Below are positions 1 to 12,915 of a stretch of 64,000 bases of DNA, in pieces. Origin of the DNA: Cylicocyclus nassatus (Eukaryota > Nematoda > Chromadorea > Rhabditida > Strongylidae). The stretch lies in NCBI GenBank assembly GCA_958299035.1, contig CATQJL010000001.1:25782852-25846851 (forward strand), given 5' to 3'. A program made the translations under genes and the position numbers. Each line of letters begins with the position of its first letter. The stretch's first letter is position 1. The notes beneath the pieces are model-generated. The model saw nothing but the letters and a program-made list of their open reading frames with translations, was not told the DNA's origin and did no database searches.

Positions 1-296
1 ACGAAAGCAAAGCAATTTACTTTACACTCGCGGCTTGATTTTCATTATTAACGGGGTAACTTTTTTGAATTGGTTTTATCCTACAAATTGATCAGATCGC
101 TCGTTTAAATTCGATTTTTTCCTGAATTTTCCAGAAAATTTGCCCCACACCACACCTGAAGCATTAATTGTCTTCAACTTATGCACTATTTACATCATAT
201 CATTATATTTATGGGATAAGCACGTAATCTAGGTACTACTCTCGTGAAGGGTTTATTATGCAGTTCCATAATCAAAAGCTGAAAGACTTCATCTTA

Positions 297-760
297 CAAG
301 GGAAGTCACTTAACTTAGGTCGGGCTTTTGAAATGAGACACACATATTTAGAATCAGCTCGGAACGCTGATTCCAAATATGCTATCCTTAGCTGCGAAGC
401 GTTTCTCTGAAGCGAGTTATGAGCTTTTTTAGTATGTGTGATTGACATACAACTGAATATGGAAAGAAGGTCTTTGGATGAAAATCTGCCCAAAAAGTGG
501 TGGAAAATCAAAATAACATCAAATTGAGTCATTTGGCTTTGATAGGGTATGATATGCATTTGAACCACTACCTAGATGATGATACCGTAGCATGCCTAAG
601 TCGGTCAACACGCAAAATTAACTCAGGAAAAAGCTCATAACTCGCCTCAGAGGAACGCTTCGCAGCTATGGAAAGCAGATTTGAAATCAGGGTTTCAAGC
701 TGATTCCAACCATATGTGTCTCATTTCAAAAGCCCGACCTAAGTTAAGTGACTTCCCTTG
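297..760. repeat. fold-back inverted repeat
   Basis: Two arms of about 130 bp (297-432 and 628-760) are diverged reverse complements of each other; both contain the AAGTCACTTAACTTAGGTCG block and its complement. They are separated by about 195 bp of AT-rich sequence. No coding capacity. It is a MITE-like fold-back or an old inverted duplication; the ends are not sharp enough to assign a superfamily. Confidence 0.7.
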
Positions 761-2022
761 TTAGCCAAGATGTATTAGGTTGTTGCAAAAATAATGTCCA
801 TTTTGCAAAATTTCACTTTCAAAAGCTATAACTTCGTTCAGTCTTATATAAATCGAAACTAGAAATAATAATAATAAAATAGAAATCGAACCGTCACAGG
901 AGAAATTAGCTGAGCTTTTGGTGTGGATACTAGTACCAGAAGTTTTTACGGCAGATTAAAAAACACTATTACAGTCCCTTCACAATGTAAGAATATTTGT
1001 CCTTTTCCTTTATCCTCTATTCACAGCTAGAAGAGTATACTCACCTTGCTTGCTTCTGAACAACTTTTGTACTGAGCAATACAAAGCTCTTCTAAAATTG
1101 AATTTACGGTTTTTATGGCATGCAGTTTCCGAAAAGAGTGGTGGTTCCGCTTGAGACCAGCCTTCCAAAAAAAAGTTCGAAGGAAAAATTCGAAAATTTA
1201 AAACCGTTAACATATCTGGAAACAGCATCATAGAAAACAAATCCTTGGAAGGAATTTTGAAATTTTCACCGGAAAAGTGAAGGCAAGTTTAAATCTCAAA
1301 ATGAATACATTTCAAAGTTTTAAGCAAAACCACGATTATATTCGGAAACATCGTGACAAGATAACCCTAAATACAAGTTTTTTTACTCTAAAAAGGTTAA
1401 TTTTACTAATGATGATTTCATTTCGACAGAATCCGTTTTCCATTCTGTAGAGCTGGCTTTGATTTAGATTTACTGTATGGATCACATCAACGATCACTCT
1501 CATTACTGTAGGATTACGGTAGGAATTTCGATGAGATTTCAGGCTATCGAGAGCCATATTCTGCCTAAGGAAGAGAAATTAAACAAGTTGTAAAAGTAGC
1601 TAATTTTGACTATGAGATTTGCACTCTAATGTCATGCTATTTTTTCAAATTATTTCAGGTAAGAAGGTAACATACTTTCAATGTTCGTCGACAATTTGAT
1701 TACAGGCCCAAAAAACTCGTAAATGGTTGTGTAACGAAAAGCAGCATGCAATGTCCTGCTAGACGGTTCTCGAGATTTTTTCTGGAGATTTTTTTATTGA
1801 ACGGGCTGTTTCACAATAATTTTGGTTACTGACATTTCCCACCGTAATTTGCAACAACGAAGAGCGACCATTGCTTCGCTCCATATGTAAATCAAGCTGA
1901 AGCCAGCTTTACAGAATAGTACTTAAATCGGCGAAAGACATAAATGAGAGAGAGAGAGAGATACCAATGATAAGACAGTACGCACGTTTTTTCGAGACAC
2001 CCTTTAGATAATCCACATCATA
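761..2022. other. no gene recognised, AT-rich interval
   Basis: A lone mariner-type end (TTAGGTTGTTGCAAAAATAA) starts near 774, but I find no matching inverted end nearby, so it is probably a truncated MITE. A short AG microsatellite lies at 1946-1962. Open frames here lack splice signals or protein-like composition. Confidence 0.5.
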
Positions 2023-2936
2023 TTACGCTGTGCAATAAGTTCGTTCGCATTTTTTGTTTTAGTTTATCCCAATAGTTTGCAAAGCATCTGGCAGCTCTAA
2101 GTCTGCTTTAGCAAACTGCTATCATTATTTTCTCAATTTTTGAGAAATTTAATAAAGAACTTTACTACAAACCGGAGCATCCGAGAGAGTAAATATTCCA
2201 TTTTCGAAATTATGTTATGCTGTGCCTTAGATGCGAGAGCGCTTGGAATACAGCTTGAAAAATTTGCGACGGCAAATACTTAAAAGTGCTAAAGTTCTTA
2301 AAAAAATTTATATTACAAATTTAAAAATGGGTCTTCTTTTTAATGTCTCTTTAATGTCAATATTGGGCATCTGAAAACACCTTGAGAGAGGATTGTCGCC
2401 GAATAATACAAAAATGGCAGACAAGGGAATATCTGATCATAAAATTATCAAACGTATGGGTTAGTTGCCCCAAAAGTCAAGTTTTGGGGAACATACAACT
2501 CAAGTATGCGAAGCGACGAAAGTCTTGCGTCAAAGTCTTGCTCCAGTCCTCTGCTACTTTTATACCATTTTTGCAAAATGGTATAAAAAGTTCAGTGAAA
2601 GGAAGTTAGCAAGCATAAACAGTGGTAGAAGTGCATAAGTAAGTTGGTCTTTTGTTTTCAATTGTTGTCAGGCTTCTTGAACGAACTTCGTCAACGATTT
2701 TCGGTTAAAAACTTAGAAAGAAAAAGGCTCAAAGATTGGATTTTCGCCTTCTCGGATTTTTCGGTTTAATATCGAATTTCTCGATCAATTTTTCAAGAAT
2801 TAAGAAAGTATTGATAGTGGTGTGGTAGAGCATACTCGGAGCTTGCGAACGCGTACAAACATTTCGCCAAATGCTTTGCAAATTATTAAGAAAAAACAAA
2901 AGCAAAAAATGCGGACGAACTTCTTACGCAACCTAA
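2023..2936. mobile_element. mariner-type MITE
   Basis: The right end, read as reverse complement, starts TTAGGTTGCGTAAGAAGTTC and the left end is TTACGCTGTGCAATAAGTTC. Both continue into GTTCGTCCGCATTTTTTG-like sequence, and the inverted match extends inward through GTTTGCAAAGCAT. Length about 914 bp with no transposase frame. The TTAGGTTG ends match the other MITEs in this window, so this is a non-autonomous relative of one mariner lineage. Confidence 0.65.
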
Positions 2937-5900
2937 TATTCTAAAATCTGATCAATGAATATGTTTTGCATGATTAGGTTCCGCGAGGTCACCTGCGGCA
3001 ATTCCGTAATCGTGCCGCGGGATTTCCCAAATGAGGTGCTGCGGAAGTTCCGACGAAAGCGAACCACACCAGCAAAAAAGAGCACCTGACTGAGACTCAA
3101 CCTTCCTCTACTGACTACAAGAATCATTTACTATCCTCTGATTAGAGATGTTCGACAATGCACTCTAGTTGCTGGCGAGGTAACGTCGTAAGAGACAAAA
3201 CATTCAAAAGTCTAGTAGTGCAAGTACTGGCATGTCAAAGGGCTGCGGAACCGCTGGCATTTTTTTTCGAAATTCGCGTTCTTGTAACAAGTCCTGGGAA
3301 GCTCCCATTTTCCAAGTCTGGCGTGAAAATCCCGCGGAAGTTCCCATTTTCAACGTTTCACTTTTGCGATGTAAACAAAATTCTGCGGAACTGCTGCAAA
3401 TTCTGTTTGTCCTGCGGAAGTTCCGGTGAACTGCTTGAGTAGGAGTAAAAACGTAATTATTACGATGTAGAGCTCCAAAACTAAGACCAATGGGCCCCGA
3501 ACGTGCACTTGCATCTATCCAAAGCCAAGGTTCACACAGGAGCAAAATCGGAGCTGGTGGGGAGAAAGAATGAGCGAAACAAGCAAATGAGCAGAGAGTT
3601 GACATACTACACCTTGCCGTGTTTTTCAGCCCCAACGCGGGAACTTGTCGAAGATATTGGGCGTGACAGCGCTTCTGGCATTTCCTTGGAGCTGCTTTTT
3701 GTCAAAATGAATTAGCTCCGCCCTCGTTGACAAGAAGTTAGACAAACGAAAAAAAATCGAATAGGCAGTGTTTGAGCACATGCCACTGTGTTATGATTCA
3801 AATTCCATAAAGATTAATGGTCCAATTAAGGAAGCCATGAGCAGTTCAACGCGATATGCTATAAAAATTCCACATCGAGTGTAATTGAGGCTATTGAGAA
3901 GGAAGCAAACACCTAAAATGTGCTATATAATCATGAAAAAGGACATTTATTCTGATGTAAAAAGTGAAATGAGCAAATTTCAGGCCCCATGCGCATAGCA
4001 ACAAATTCGAAATGATGGTTCAGCATGCCACATAAGCTCTTTAGATCATTTCGACCCATGTTTGAGATTTCGACTCGATACCGTATACCCATCGTAACCA
4101 CATCAGAAGCTAGCACAACAATAATCATCATATGCGTGACGATGTCGAATTAACCTCCCTAGTCTCACGTCAGCAAAATTTGAGGTTTTACCCCATGCTG
4201 GGTACCAATGGATTTCTCAGAATTAGGTTCGGGCTGAAGGGGGAGGGGCAAGGCAACAAAATTTCTTCGAATGAAGGAGCCAAAAGTTTTTCTCAGGATG
4301 TTTCCCAGAATTTCTTAGGGCCCATAACCCGAAATTTGGCGTGGCTGCAGGCACGCACTTCCACCTTCCACGTAAAATTCGTGCAAGGCTAATTTGCATT
4401 CCTCAAATCTCGAAAAATACGTCAACTAATTACAGGATGAATAAGTCAATTAAATATTTTTCAACTCATTCGGGCTCAAATAAGGTGCTACCGTAGCGAA
4501 TGCATATCATATTCGTGATTAGCTTGCCAAATAATGTCAAACAACCCAAGTTTCACCGAAATTTTCAGTAAGGTACTTACATAGTCCCTTATATAACTAA
4601 AAGCATAAAACTAAGGTGGTAAAGAAGCGGGAAGGGGAGGGGCGGAGAGACAGGGGAGCTTTGGATAACCGCTTGTAGAGTTATCAAACGAAGCCTACCA
4701 GCTAATTCTATTTGTTCTCAAAGCTCTCGTGATAGTACACGCTCCCTCATTTCTTTGCAAAAAAAGATTTTTTTGAACTGCGTATGCTGTAGATTTGCTA
4801 ATTTTTGATATCAAGTGTTTTACACTACTTTTGAACTGATCCAAACAAATAAATCACCCGAAGTTTTCAAAGGCAGCATCCAGGCAAAATCTATGCTACC
4901 CCGGTTGGCACCCAACCAAAATCAGGCCCAAGGAGAGGGCCATCCACGTTAGTCCGGTCTTCCATTGTGCCCTCTGAACGGAGAAAATGAGCAACCCACA
5001 AATGTGATATCAAGCCACGACTGTATCGAGCTCTGCCCACCCCTATACTGAAAGTCGTCTGTGCCTTCAGCACCAAGCTCCTAAAAATCGGCTTTTTTGT
5101 AGTTTTGCATATTTAATACTTCATGTTTGTAATGAGGGCACGTAAAGGCCCCGGAATTACAAGAACATGGAAGGCTAATTTTTGGATGGACGCTTTTACG
5201 GGTCGAAAGCTTATCATTCTAAACACCATTTTAGACCATTGATCTGATCTACAAGATTATTGTATTTATTTTATTATTTATTTTCGTATACGATTCAAAT
5301 CTCCCTCGGTTTCCGGGAGTGACGGGTGATGGTGCGGTTGGAGGGCGGAGCTTCGACCGTAATTTAGCGTAAGAAATGACTGAAGAGCACGCTCGCAAGA
5401 GAGGTGCAGAGCTTAGAGCACCCACAACCCGCCACTCTCAATGATACAGAGGGTACAACTTAGGCAGCGTCCGAAATGCCTCCGAGCTGGCGGTGTACCA
5501 ACACAAGTCATCTGAATGCCTCCGACTTTTCGATCGATTCCGGCACGGCGTTAGCACGGTGCTAACACGGAGCTGGAAGCTGGCACGGCATTGATGTTGG
5601 GAACTTTGTATGCAGCTTTCATTGAACACTACAGATTTACGTTATCTACATAGTATATTTTAGTACCTAAGTTAGTTTTATAATTTTTGCTAAGTAAGAT
5701 TACAGTGTCATATTTATATTCAACCAGATGTCACAGCTTAAAAAGAGGAAGGCAATGCTGCGATTTTTCTTTTTTTTTTCTTTTTTTCATGTTTGAACTT
5801 CAAGCGCTCAAAAATTGCAGGCTAACAAGGTGCAAATTCAAGCGAATTCTCCGGTCCCATCAAAGTTGATTTGGTGATGGTTTGGAGACTATCATATCTG

Positions 5901-6292
5901 AGTCAGAGAGCGGTTACCATGACACATTTAAGTTAGCTTTGTATATCCTTCCAGCATATAGTAAAAAAAATCTTATGGGTAAACATACAGATAGGTCAAT
6001 GTGTAAAAAATGAGCAAAAACTAGAAATATAAAGTAGTAACTCTGGATTGTAAAAGCAAACGTCATGAACATGATTCTGACAATAATTCTGAGCTCAGCC
6101 ACAAATATACGAGAGTGCCACTAAGTTATTTCGTGTGTTTTATAGTATCTAAATTTTTTTTTATATAAAGCATTGTGATAAGCGCAGTCGCGCACATTAA
6201 ACGTCACTTAAAATTTTTTTTGAAAAGTACATTGTAGATGCTTTGGCTTGTTTATAGTCAACTGATTTCATGCCATAATTTCTTATAAACTA
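2937..6292. other. intergenic, no gene recognised
   Basis: About 3.3 kb without a splice-supported gene. It holds a scatter of TGCGGAAGTTCC-like motifs (2980-3430), a purine-rich stretch near 4625-4665, and a GC-richer patch at 4900-5090 without convincing coding signal. Open frames of 60-140 codons occur on both strands but overlap each other and have no codon or domain support. Confidence 0.5.
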
Positions 6293-6880
6293 CTAGCTGG
6301 CTTACCCGGCTCCGCCGTATGTTCCGAATAGAAAATTCCATTTCTCAACCGATCCGGACCAAACTTGGCACACATACACTTCGGGCCCCGGCGGGTGTCA
6401 CAGTCCACTTTTCGTTATCGATCGATGTCGATTTTATCGATTTTTTGCAAAATTTGAGCTACGGGGCTGGGAGTTGGCACAGGGGTGTAATCGAGCATGC
6501 TGATTACGAATACAATATTAGTTTTCGAAACCGTGCGTTACTTTTATCGATTTTATCGATTTTTTGCAAAATTTGAGCTAGGGGGCTGGAATTTGGCAGA
6601 GGGGTGTAATCGAGCATGCTGATCACCCCCACGGGGGTGATCAGCATGCTCGATTACCCCCCCCCCTGTGCCAAATCCCAGCCCCGTAGCTCAAATTTTG
6701 CAAAAAATCGATAAAATCGATATCGATCGATACGAAAAGTAGCCTATGACACCCGCCGGGGCCCGAAGTGTATGTGTGCCAAGTTTGGTCCCGATCGGTT
6801 CAGAAATGGAATTTTCTATTCGGAACATACGTACACACAGACAGACAGACAGACAAACAGACATAGCTTTATATATAAGA
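6293..6880 (-). mobile_element. Helitron-like element, family E copy 1
   Basis: On the minus strand it starts TCTTATATATAAAGC, runs through a GTCTGTCTGTC tract and ends GCCGGGTAAGCCAGCTAG. The flanks are A at 6292 and T at 6881, so the element sits between A and T on either strand, as Helitrons do. The inside is palindromic around about 6630: blocks rich in TTTTATCGAT, with GGGGCTGGGA and TTGGCACAGG modules, are repeated inverted. There is no Rep/helicase frame, so it is non-autonomous. The Helitron assignment is inferred from ends and insertion site only. Confidence 0.65.
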
Positions 6881-7389
6881 TGAATGCTTCAGTATCATTG
6901 ATTCAGGACACTCCCACAGTTGCTGCCAATAATAGACAGCGCGCCGTGCAATTACACTACAAAGCTACTCAAGCTTGCAAACAAATGAAAGATGAAGAAT
7001 TAAGTTGAAATTTGTGCATAAGATCCTTTACTCAAGGACGATTTAAAAAATTCTGTTCGTTAGACGATCTATAATCTCGAAATTTTCAAGGATTTTGCGT
7101 CAGTGGCCATGAACTCAAAGATTTTTTTCATAAAACTGATCCGAATTCGAAAAACATTTGAATCAATCACAAAAACTATTTCAATTAATCACGATTTTAA
7201 GCATTTCACTTACACAATTTTATAACCCTATGCGAGCGACTTTCAAAACATTTCGACTCCATCCCTGTCGCTCCCCGTTCTTGTCCTACCTCCCCGCCCC
7301 CCTGGTCCGCCTTGATGCGTTCTGAAAACATGATATCAAAGAGCAGCTTCATGAAAACTTCTCAAGCCTGAAGTCGCAACTTTCCCAAA

Positions 7390-7535
7390 AGTTGTACAAC
7401 ACCCGTCCCGACCCGAAGTATAGGTATGCCAACTTTGGTTACATTACATTCAGAAACAAGATTTTTTACTTGGAACATACGCACACACAGATAGATAGAC
7501 GTACATACAAACAGACGTTCAGCTTACATATAAGA
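7390..7535 (-). mobile_element. diverged 5' fragment of family E
   Basis: The reverse complement reads TCTTATATGTAAGCTGAACG, then a GTCTGTTTGTATGTACGTC tract and a diverged form of the family's GTTCCGAATAG and CCAAACTTGGCA blocks. The 3' half is missing, and the flanking A/T rule is no longer seen. It is an old truncated copy. Confidence 0.5.
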
Positions 7536-7810
7536 AGATTGGAGGCTGGTGAATTTAGCCTTAAATCTTTCCTATTATGGCAGGCAATCCGGCTTCCTCC
7601 AGCACGGAGGAAGTTAGGTGACTACTGATTAATGTTTACTTTACTTTACTTTACTTTACTTATACACTCAAAGGTGTAACACAAAAGAAAAAGAAACAGC
7701 AAAATACAATGCCAGCTAGTCTTAAACGCAACGGAAGTTAAATGCGCACGTTAGAATGAACTAGAAGACTCAGTCCCATAAAATCTGCCAAACGATCAGC
7801 AGATAAAGAA

Positions 7811-8878
7811 TCTTATATATAAAGCTGAATGTCTGTTTGTCTGTCTGTATGTCTGTCTGTCTGTATGTATGTACGTATGTTCCGAATAGAAATTTTTATT
7901 TCTGAACCGATCCGGACCAAACTTGGCACACATACACTACGGGCCCCGGCGGGTGTCATAGGCTACTTTTCGTCATCGATCGATATCGATTTTATCGATT
8001 TTTATCGATTTTTTTGCAAAGTTACAGCTACGGGGCTGGGAGTTGGCACAGGGGGGTAATCGAGCATGGGGATTCTGAATACAATATTTGTTTTCAGGAT
8101 TATCGATTACTTTTATCGATTTTATCGATTTTTTTGCAAAGTTTGAGCTACGGGGCTGGGAGTTGGCACAGGGGGGTAATCGAGCATGGGGATTCCGAAT
8201 ACAATATTGGTTTTCAGGATTATCGATTACTTTTATCGATTTTATCGATTTTTTTGCAAAGTTTGAGCTAAGGGGCTGGGAGTTGGCACAGGGGGGTAAT
8301 CGAGCATGCTGATCATCCCCAAGGGGGGTGATCAGCATGCTTGATTACACCCCTGTGCCAAATTCCAGCCCCCTAGCTCAAATTTTCAAAAAATCGATAA
8401 AATCGATAAAAGTAATGGACGATCTTGAAAACTAATATTGTATTCGTAATCTGCATGCTCGATTACCCCCCCTGTGCAAACTCCCAGCCCCGCAGGTCAA
8501 ACTTTACAAAAAAAATCGATAAAATCGATAAAAGTAATGGACGATCCTGAAAACTAATATTGTGTTCGTAATCAGCATGCCCGATTACTCCCCTGTGCAA
8601 AATCCCAGCCTCGCATGTCAAAATTTACAAAAAATCGATAAAATCAATAAAAGTAATCGATAATTCTGAAAACTAATATTGTATTCGGAATCCCCATGCT
8701 CACTTCCCCCCCTGTGCCAACTCCTAGCCCTGTAGGTGAACTCTGCAAAAAAATCGATAAAAATCGGTAAAATCGACATTGATCGATAACGAAAAGTGGA
8801 CTGTGACACCCGCCGGGGTCCGAAGTGTATGTGTGCCAAGTTTGGTCCGGATACGGCGGAGCCGGGTAAGCCAGCTAG
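7811..8878 (+). mobile_element. Helitron-like element, family E copy 2 (long)
   Basis: It starts TCTTATATATAAAGCTGAAT after A at 7810 and ends CTAG at 8875-8878 before T at 8879. A short CGGC/GCCG hairpin sits about 15 bases before the end. The inside carries tandem modules of about 120 bp (from about 7985 to 8300) and then several inverted copies of the same module, mirrored around about 8322. At 1068 bp it is the longest of four intact copies here. The GTCTGTCTGTATG tract near the 5' end is a family hallmark. No coding capacity. Confidence 0.65.
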
Positions 8879-10274
8879 TACTCAATAAAGAACGATTAAG
8901 CAGCAGAATCTTGCTTCATCTAGATTGATAGACCCTTTTTTTTGGTTGTCAACGGGCCTGCGGGTGGAAGCTAGCTGACTTGACCCCGTAAAAACTAACT
9001 GTAGATGAAGGCAAGATTCTGAAGAGTTTCTTGATACAAAGACTCAACAGTACATGTTTAGACCATTTGAAAGCAATGATTGGGTCTAGGTTCAGACGAG
9101 GCATTAGATATCAATTGAAGTCATTCCACTGTAGATTAAGACAAGCTGGTTTCAATTACAAAGTATCAATGGTTAGTAACAATCGAAAGAATAGTCGACA
9201 ATACTTGATCTGGCTATCTTTCACAACAGAGAATTGAGGCATAGTTGCACTGTAATAAAACCATTTGACGAAGCAGGAAGCTCTTGAGGGAGCAGTTGAT
9301 GCAACAAGGTTCAAAGAACTCGTAGGAAAAAATCGTTATAAGGTGCTGCAGTATATGGTACAAGATGAATAGAAAAGCACAGTGCGGAAAAGTTGTAGCT
9401 AAGGGTCCTGCGGCGATATCAGCCGCAGTAGAATTATGAGTCGGTGGCACCATAAGCAGATGAACTTGTACCAAATTGTGTATTGGTCTCCAAAACTTCA
9501 AATGGAAGCCATTATAAATTAGCAATGAATATTCTACATATGTAGCCCTAACACTTCTGCATAGAATTACGAAAAACTGCACGATAACATGAGGAAGCGG
9601 GTATCAAATAAGCCGATGTCAACTCAATGGAGTTGAAATTGCGTCACCGCGCAACCGCAGTCATTAAAATTTAACACATAAAGGGTCTTTTACATAAAAC
9701 GACATAATTTGCATGTCGCATTGGTAAAACACATTTATTGATGCGTCATTGGTCTGACACAATGCTTCAAAGGCTTTTGGGATTAGAAGTTGTGATATTC
9801 TTCGATTTTTTGTGATAGCTCCCAAAATCTGCAATGAATTCTTTTTGGGTAAAAAATTCTACAGAGCTTTCCAGTTTTTGAATAGCAAAACTTTGCATTG
9901 CAATTAGATAGGAATAACTGAAGGCAGTGTACAAAACTTACTTGGTTTTTCTAATGTGGACATCGATTGAGGGACTTAACTGAATTAATGCCTAAATGGC
10001 AGCTCATATAACTTAACAGTGGCTGATAAATTCAGCTTCACACTCCAGCCCAGACCGTAACCCTTCCAAGTAGATCGATAAGCACACCGTACTCAAAGGC
10101 CAGCTCGAAATATGTACAGTTCTCGCAAAAGTTTGACTTCTTGACCAAAAATGAATAGTACTAGCTGTCCCTTTAATGGCTCATTCAGCCCCTTCTCTAC
10201 AGACACTAGTTTCGTTTTTAGACCAGTCCTCCCACCTCCATCCAACATTATCTCCTCCTCTTCCGTCACTAGTA
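8879..10274. other. intergenic, no gene recognised
   Basis: AT-rich unique-looking sequence. The frames at 9031-9237 (+) and 9214-9582 (-) overlap head-on and have no splice or domain support. A pyrimidine-rich stretch at 10175-10270 borders the next MITE. Confidence 0.5.
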
Positions 10275-11284
10275 TTAGGTTGTCTCGAATGTTCTGTCGT
10301 TTAATCTTTGAAAAATCATAACTTTGCGCTGTCTCAATGGATTTACTCCGTATATTTTTATTGGAAAGAGTAAATCTTTTGCTTTCGAATGCTGTTTTGC
10401 TGAGCTTTTGCTATACACTGACTGCAGAAATAAAAATAGAAAAATGAGACAATATAAGCTTTAGTCATCATTCTTAGGTCGCCAAAAATCGAAAACGCTG
10501 CAGAAAAATCTGAAATCGTCAGTACATATATCATTTGACCTACCTTTTGCAACTGTGAAAAGTTTGTCATGTTTGGACGTCTTTTGAAAAAGTTATGATT
10601 TTCGAGAAAAGTGTCAAATTAATTAATATTGGCGTTTTCTGTAGTAAACTGGTAATTCGTAACTTCTCACAGAGACTTCCGAACAAGACACATCTTTCAC
10701 AGTTGGAAAGAGTAGGTCAAATGATTGTGTGTTGACAATTTCAGATTTTTCTGCAGCTTTGCAGATTTTTGACAACCTAAGTTAAAATGGGCACAGTTTA
10801 TATGCCCTTCTGTTTCCATTTTTATCTCTGTAGTCAGTGTATGGCAAAAGCTCATCAAAACAGCGTTCGAAAGCAAAGGATTTACTCTTTCCAATAAAAA
10901 TATACTGGGGTAAATCCATTGCGCCAATATTAATTAATTTGACACTTTTCTCGAAAATCATAACCTTTTAAAAAGACGTCCAAACATGACAAACTCTTCA
11001 CAATTGCAAAGGGTAGGTCAAATAATATATGTACTGACGATTTCAGATTTTTCTGCAGCGTTTTCGATTTTTGGCGACCTAAGTTAAAATGACTAGAGTT
11101 TATATTGTCTCATTTTTCTATTTTTATTTCTGCAGTCAGTGTATAGCAAAAGCTCAGCAAAACAGCGTTCGAAAGAAAAAGATTTACTCTTTCCAATAAA
11201 AATATATTGGAGTAAATTCATTGAGACAGCGCAAAGTTATGATTTTTCAAAAATGAAACGACAGAACTTTCGGGACAACTCAAC
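10275..11284. mobile_element. mariner-type MITE with triplicated inner module
   Basis: The left end is TTAGGTTGTCTCGAATGTTC and the right end is the mutated complement (GAACTTTCGGGACAACTCAA). A module of about 300 bp containing GGAAAGAGTAAATC occurs once inverted (about 10330-10640) and twice direct (about 10690-10960 and 10965-11215). The MITE has therefore acquired an extra inner copy, giving nested inverted repeats. No transposase frame. Confidence 0.7.
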
Positions 11285-11770
11285 AGAATTGTCACAAATT
11301 AGTTTTTGGGGATGAATATCTTCTTACGAAAAAATCTTGGCTGAATAGTGTTACGTGAATTGTTATGGAGCTTTCGATTTGCACGTCAAAACGAACTCAT
11401 TTATTAGCCAAGCTGTATTTTACCGTCAAAATCCACAGACTAAACGTACACGCGAATTCAGATCACATTTGAAGAAGGGGCTTGATAACCTTGAAGAAAA
11501 CTGAAAAAAACTCTTTTTGGGTCCATAACAAAATGTTACCTTTGTAAATCAGAGAACTGCTTCATGTAGAGTGCATTACTAACATGCTCTCATCAAATTG
11601 GAACGATGTACATAGCACGCATTTCCAACGTTTTCATTATTCCTCATCTTCTCAATTTAGAAAGAAATTGGTCTATAGCTGGAAATAACCCTGGTCAATG
11701 TGTTCGAAATGACTTTTAGAAGAAGAGCGGCGAAAAATTATGGTAATTTGGGTGACTGAATATCCCATGT

Positions 11771-12170
11771 TACCCTAAAATCCCATAGATAAGAGCGGTT
11801 TGATTTACCGGTGAAAAATGAATTGGAGTGAATTGAAATTGAATGCAGTCACCCCTCTAACTTGATGGATGGATAAATAAAAATCGGAAAAGAAGTTTAT
11901 AAGAAGCTCGCCCCTCAACTCTAAACCCCGCCCACTTAATAAACAATCCATATAGAAAAATAGCGATTTTAACGAAATTTCGAAATTTCTATATGAATTG
12001 TTTATTAAGTGGGCGGGGTTTAGAGTTGAGGGGCGGAGCTTCTTCTAAACTTCTTCTCCGATTTTTATTTATCCATCCATCGAGGGATGACTGCATTCAA
12101 CTTTATTCAATTCATTCCAATTCATTTTTCACCGGTAAATTACCGCTCTTATCTATGGGAGATTAGGGTA
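11771..12170. repeat. 400-bp palindromic fold-back element
   Basis: The ends are TACCCTAAAATCCCATAGAT and its near-complement ATCTATGGGAGATTAGGGTA. The inverted match continues through GATAAGAGCGG, CACCGGTAAAT, the GATGGATGGATAAATAAAAA block and CCCCGCCCACTTAATAAACA. The arms meet at about 11965, so nearly the whole 400 bp is one imperfect hairpin. It is probably a DNA-transposon-derived MITE; superfamily not assigned. Confidence 0.8.
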
Positions 12171-12726
12171 TGTTTTTCCACATCTCTACAAAAATCATTA
12201 CTATCCAAGTTTTAAGACTCCAAAATCAAAACTCATCTGAAATTTGAGCTATACTTTCTTTTCCAAAACTGTTGACCATATGATCACGAGAATTTCGCTG
12301 ATGACAGAATTTGTAGCTAAATGGGAAAACAAGCAATATTTTGCTTTCATCTATCTCCGCCATCTTGGGTTTTAACTACATCGGAAGAGTGTAAAAGACT
12401 TAACACAGTTTGCAGTCCTTTTTGTTCCAGGAATTATAGTCCAAGCAAATCACGGGTTCCCCATTTGGTTGCGTTTACTATGGCTAAAAAATGACAAGTT
12501 TCGAAATGGCCTAGATTTTTTTAAGTGAGCAAGATTTTCAACAATAAAGTTGAGAGAATTTCAACAAGCACAAACTATTGTTGTTATTAACTTTGATTCA
12601 AGAAGACTACTCCAAAACGCAATTGAAAAGTCATTTTTATGCAGTAAACTGAAATAAAGCTTTTGCCATTTATAGTTCGTGAGAAGTAGATCATAGTAGA
12701 TCACTTCTAGCAAAACATTCTTGATA

Positions 12727-12915
12727 TTAGGTAGTTTCATAAATCCGTAAAGTTTTTATTTTTGTAGCCATTTCTCGATGAGGCGATTGTTTTACGTCGA
12801 AGTACCTGTACTGTTTGAAAGAGCTAATTCTGATCTACAAGAATCGAACAACCAACCGCTTCATCGAAAAATGGCGACAGAAATAAAAACTCTACGAACT
12901 TATGAAACGACCTAA
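12727..12915. mobile_element. 189-bp MITE with TTAGG ends
   Basis: The left arm TTAGGTAGTTTCATAAATCC and right arm (complement TTAGGTCGTTTCATAAGTTC) form terminal inverted repeats of about 58 bp, diverged, that include GTTTTTATTT and CATTTTTCGATGA blocks. It is flanked by TA-like bases. The TTAGG start suggests a mariner-related family distinct from the larger MITEs here. Confidence 0.75.

Noticed and set aside
7973..8338. 121-codon minus frame with repeated HARLPPCANSQP units
   Set aside because: It is a translation of the tandem modules inside a Helitron-like element, not a gene.
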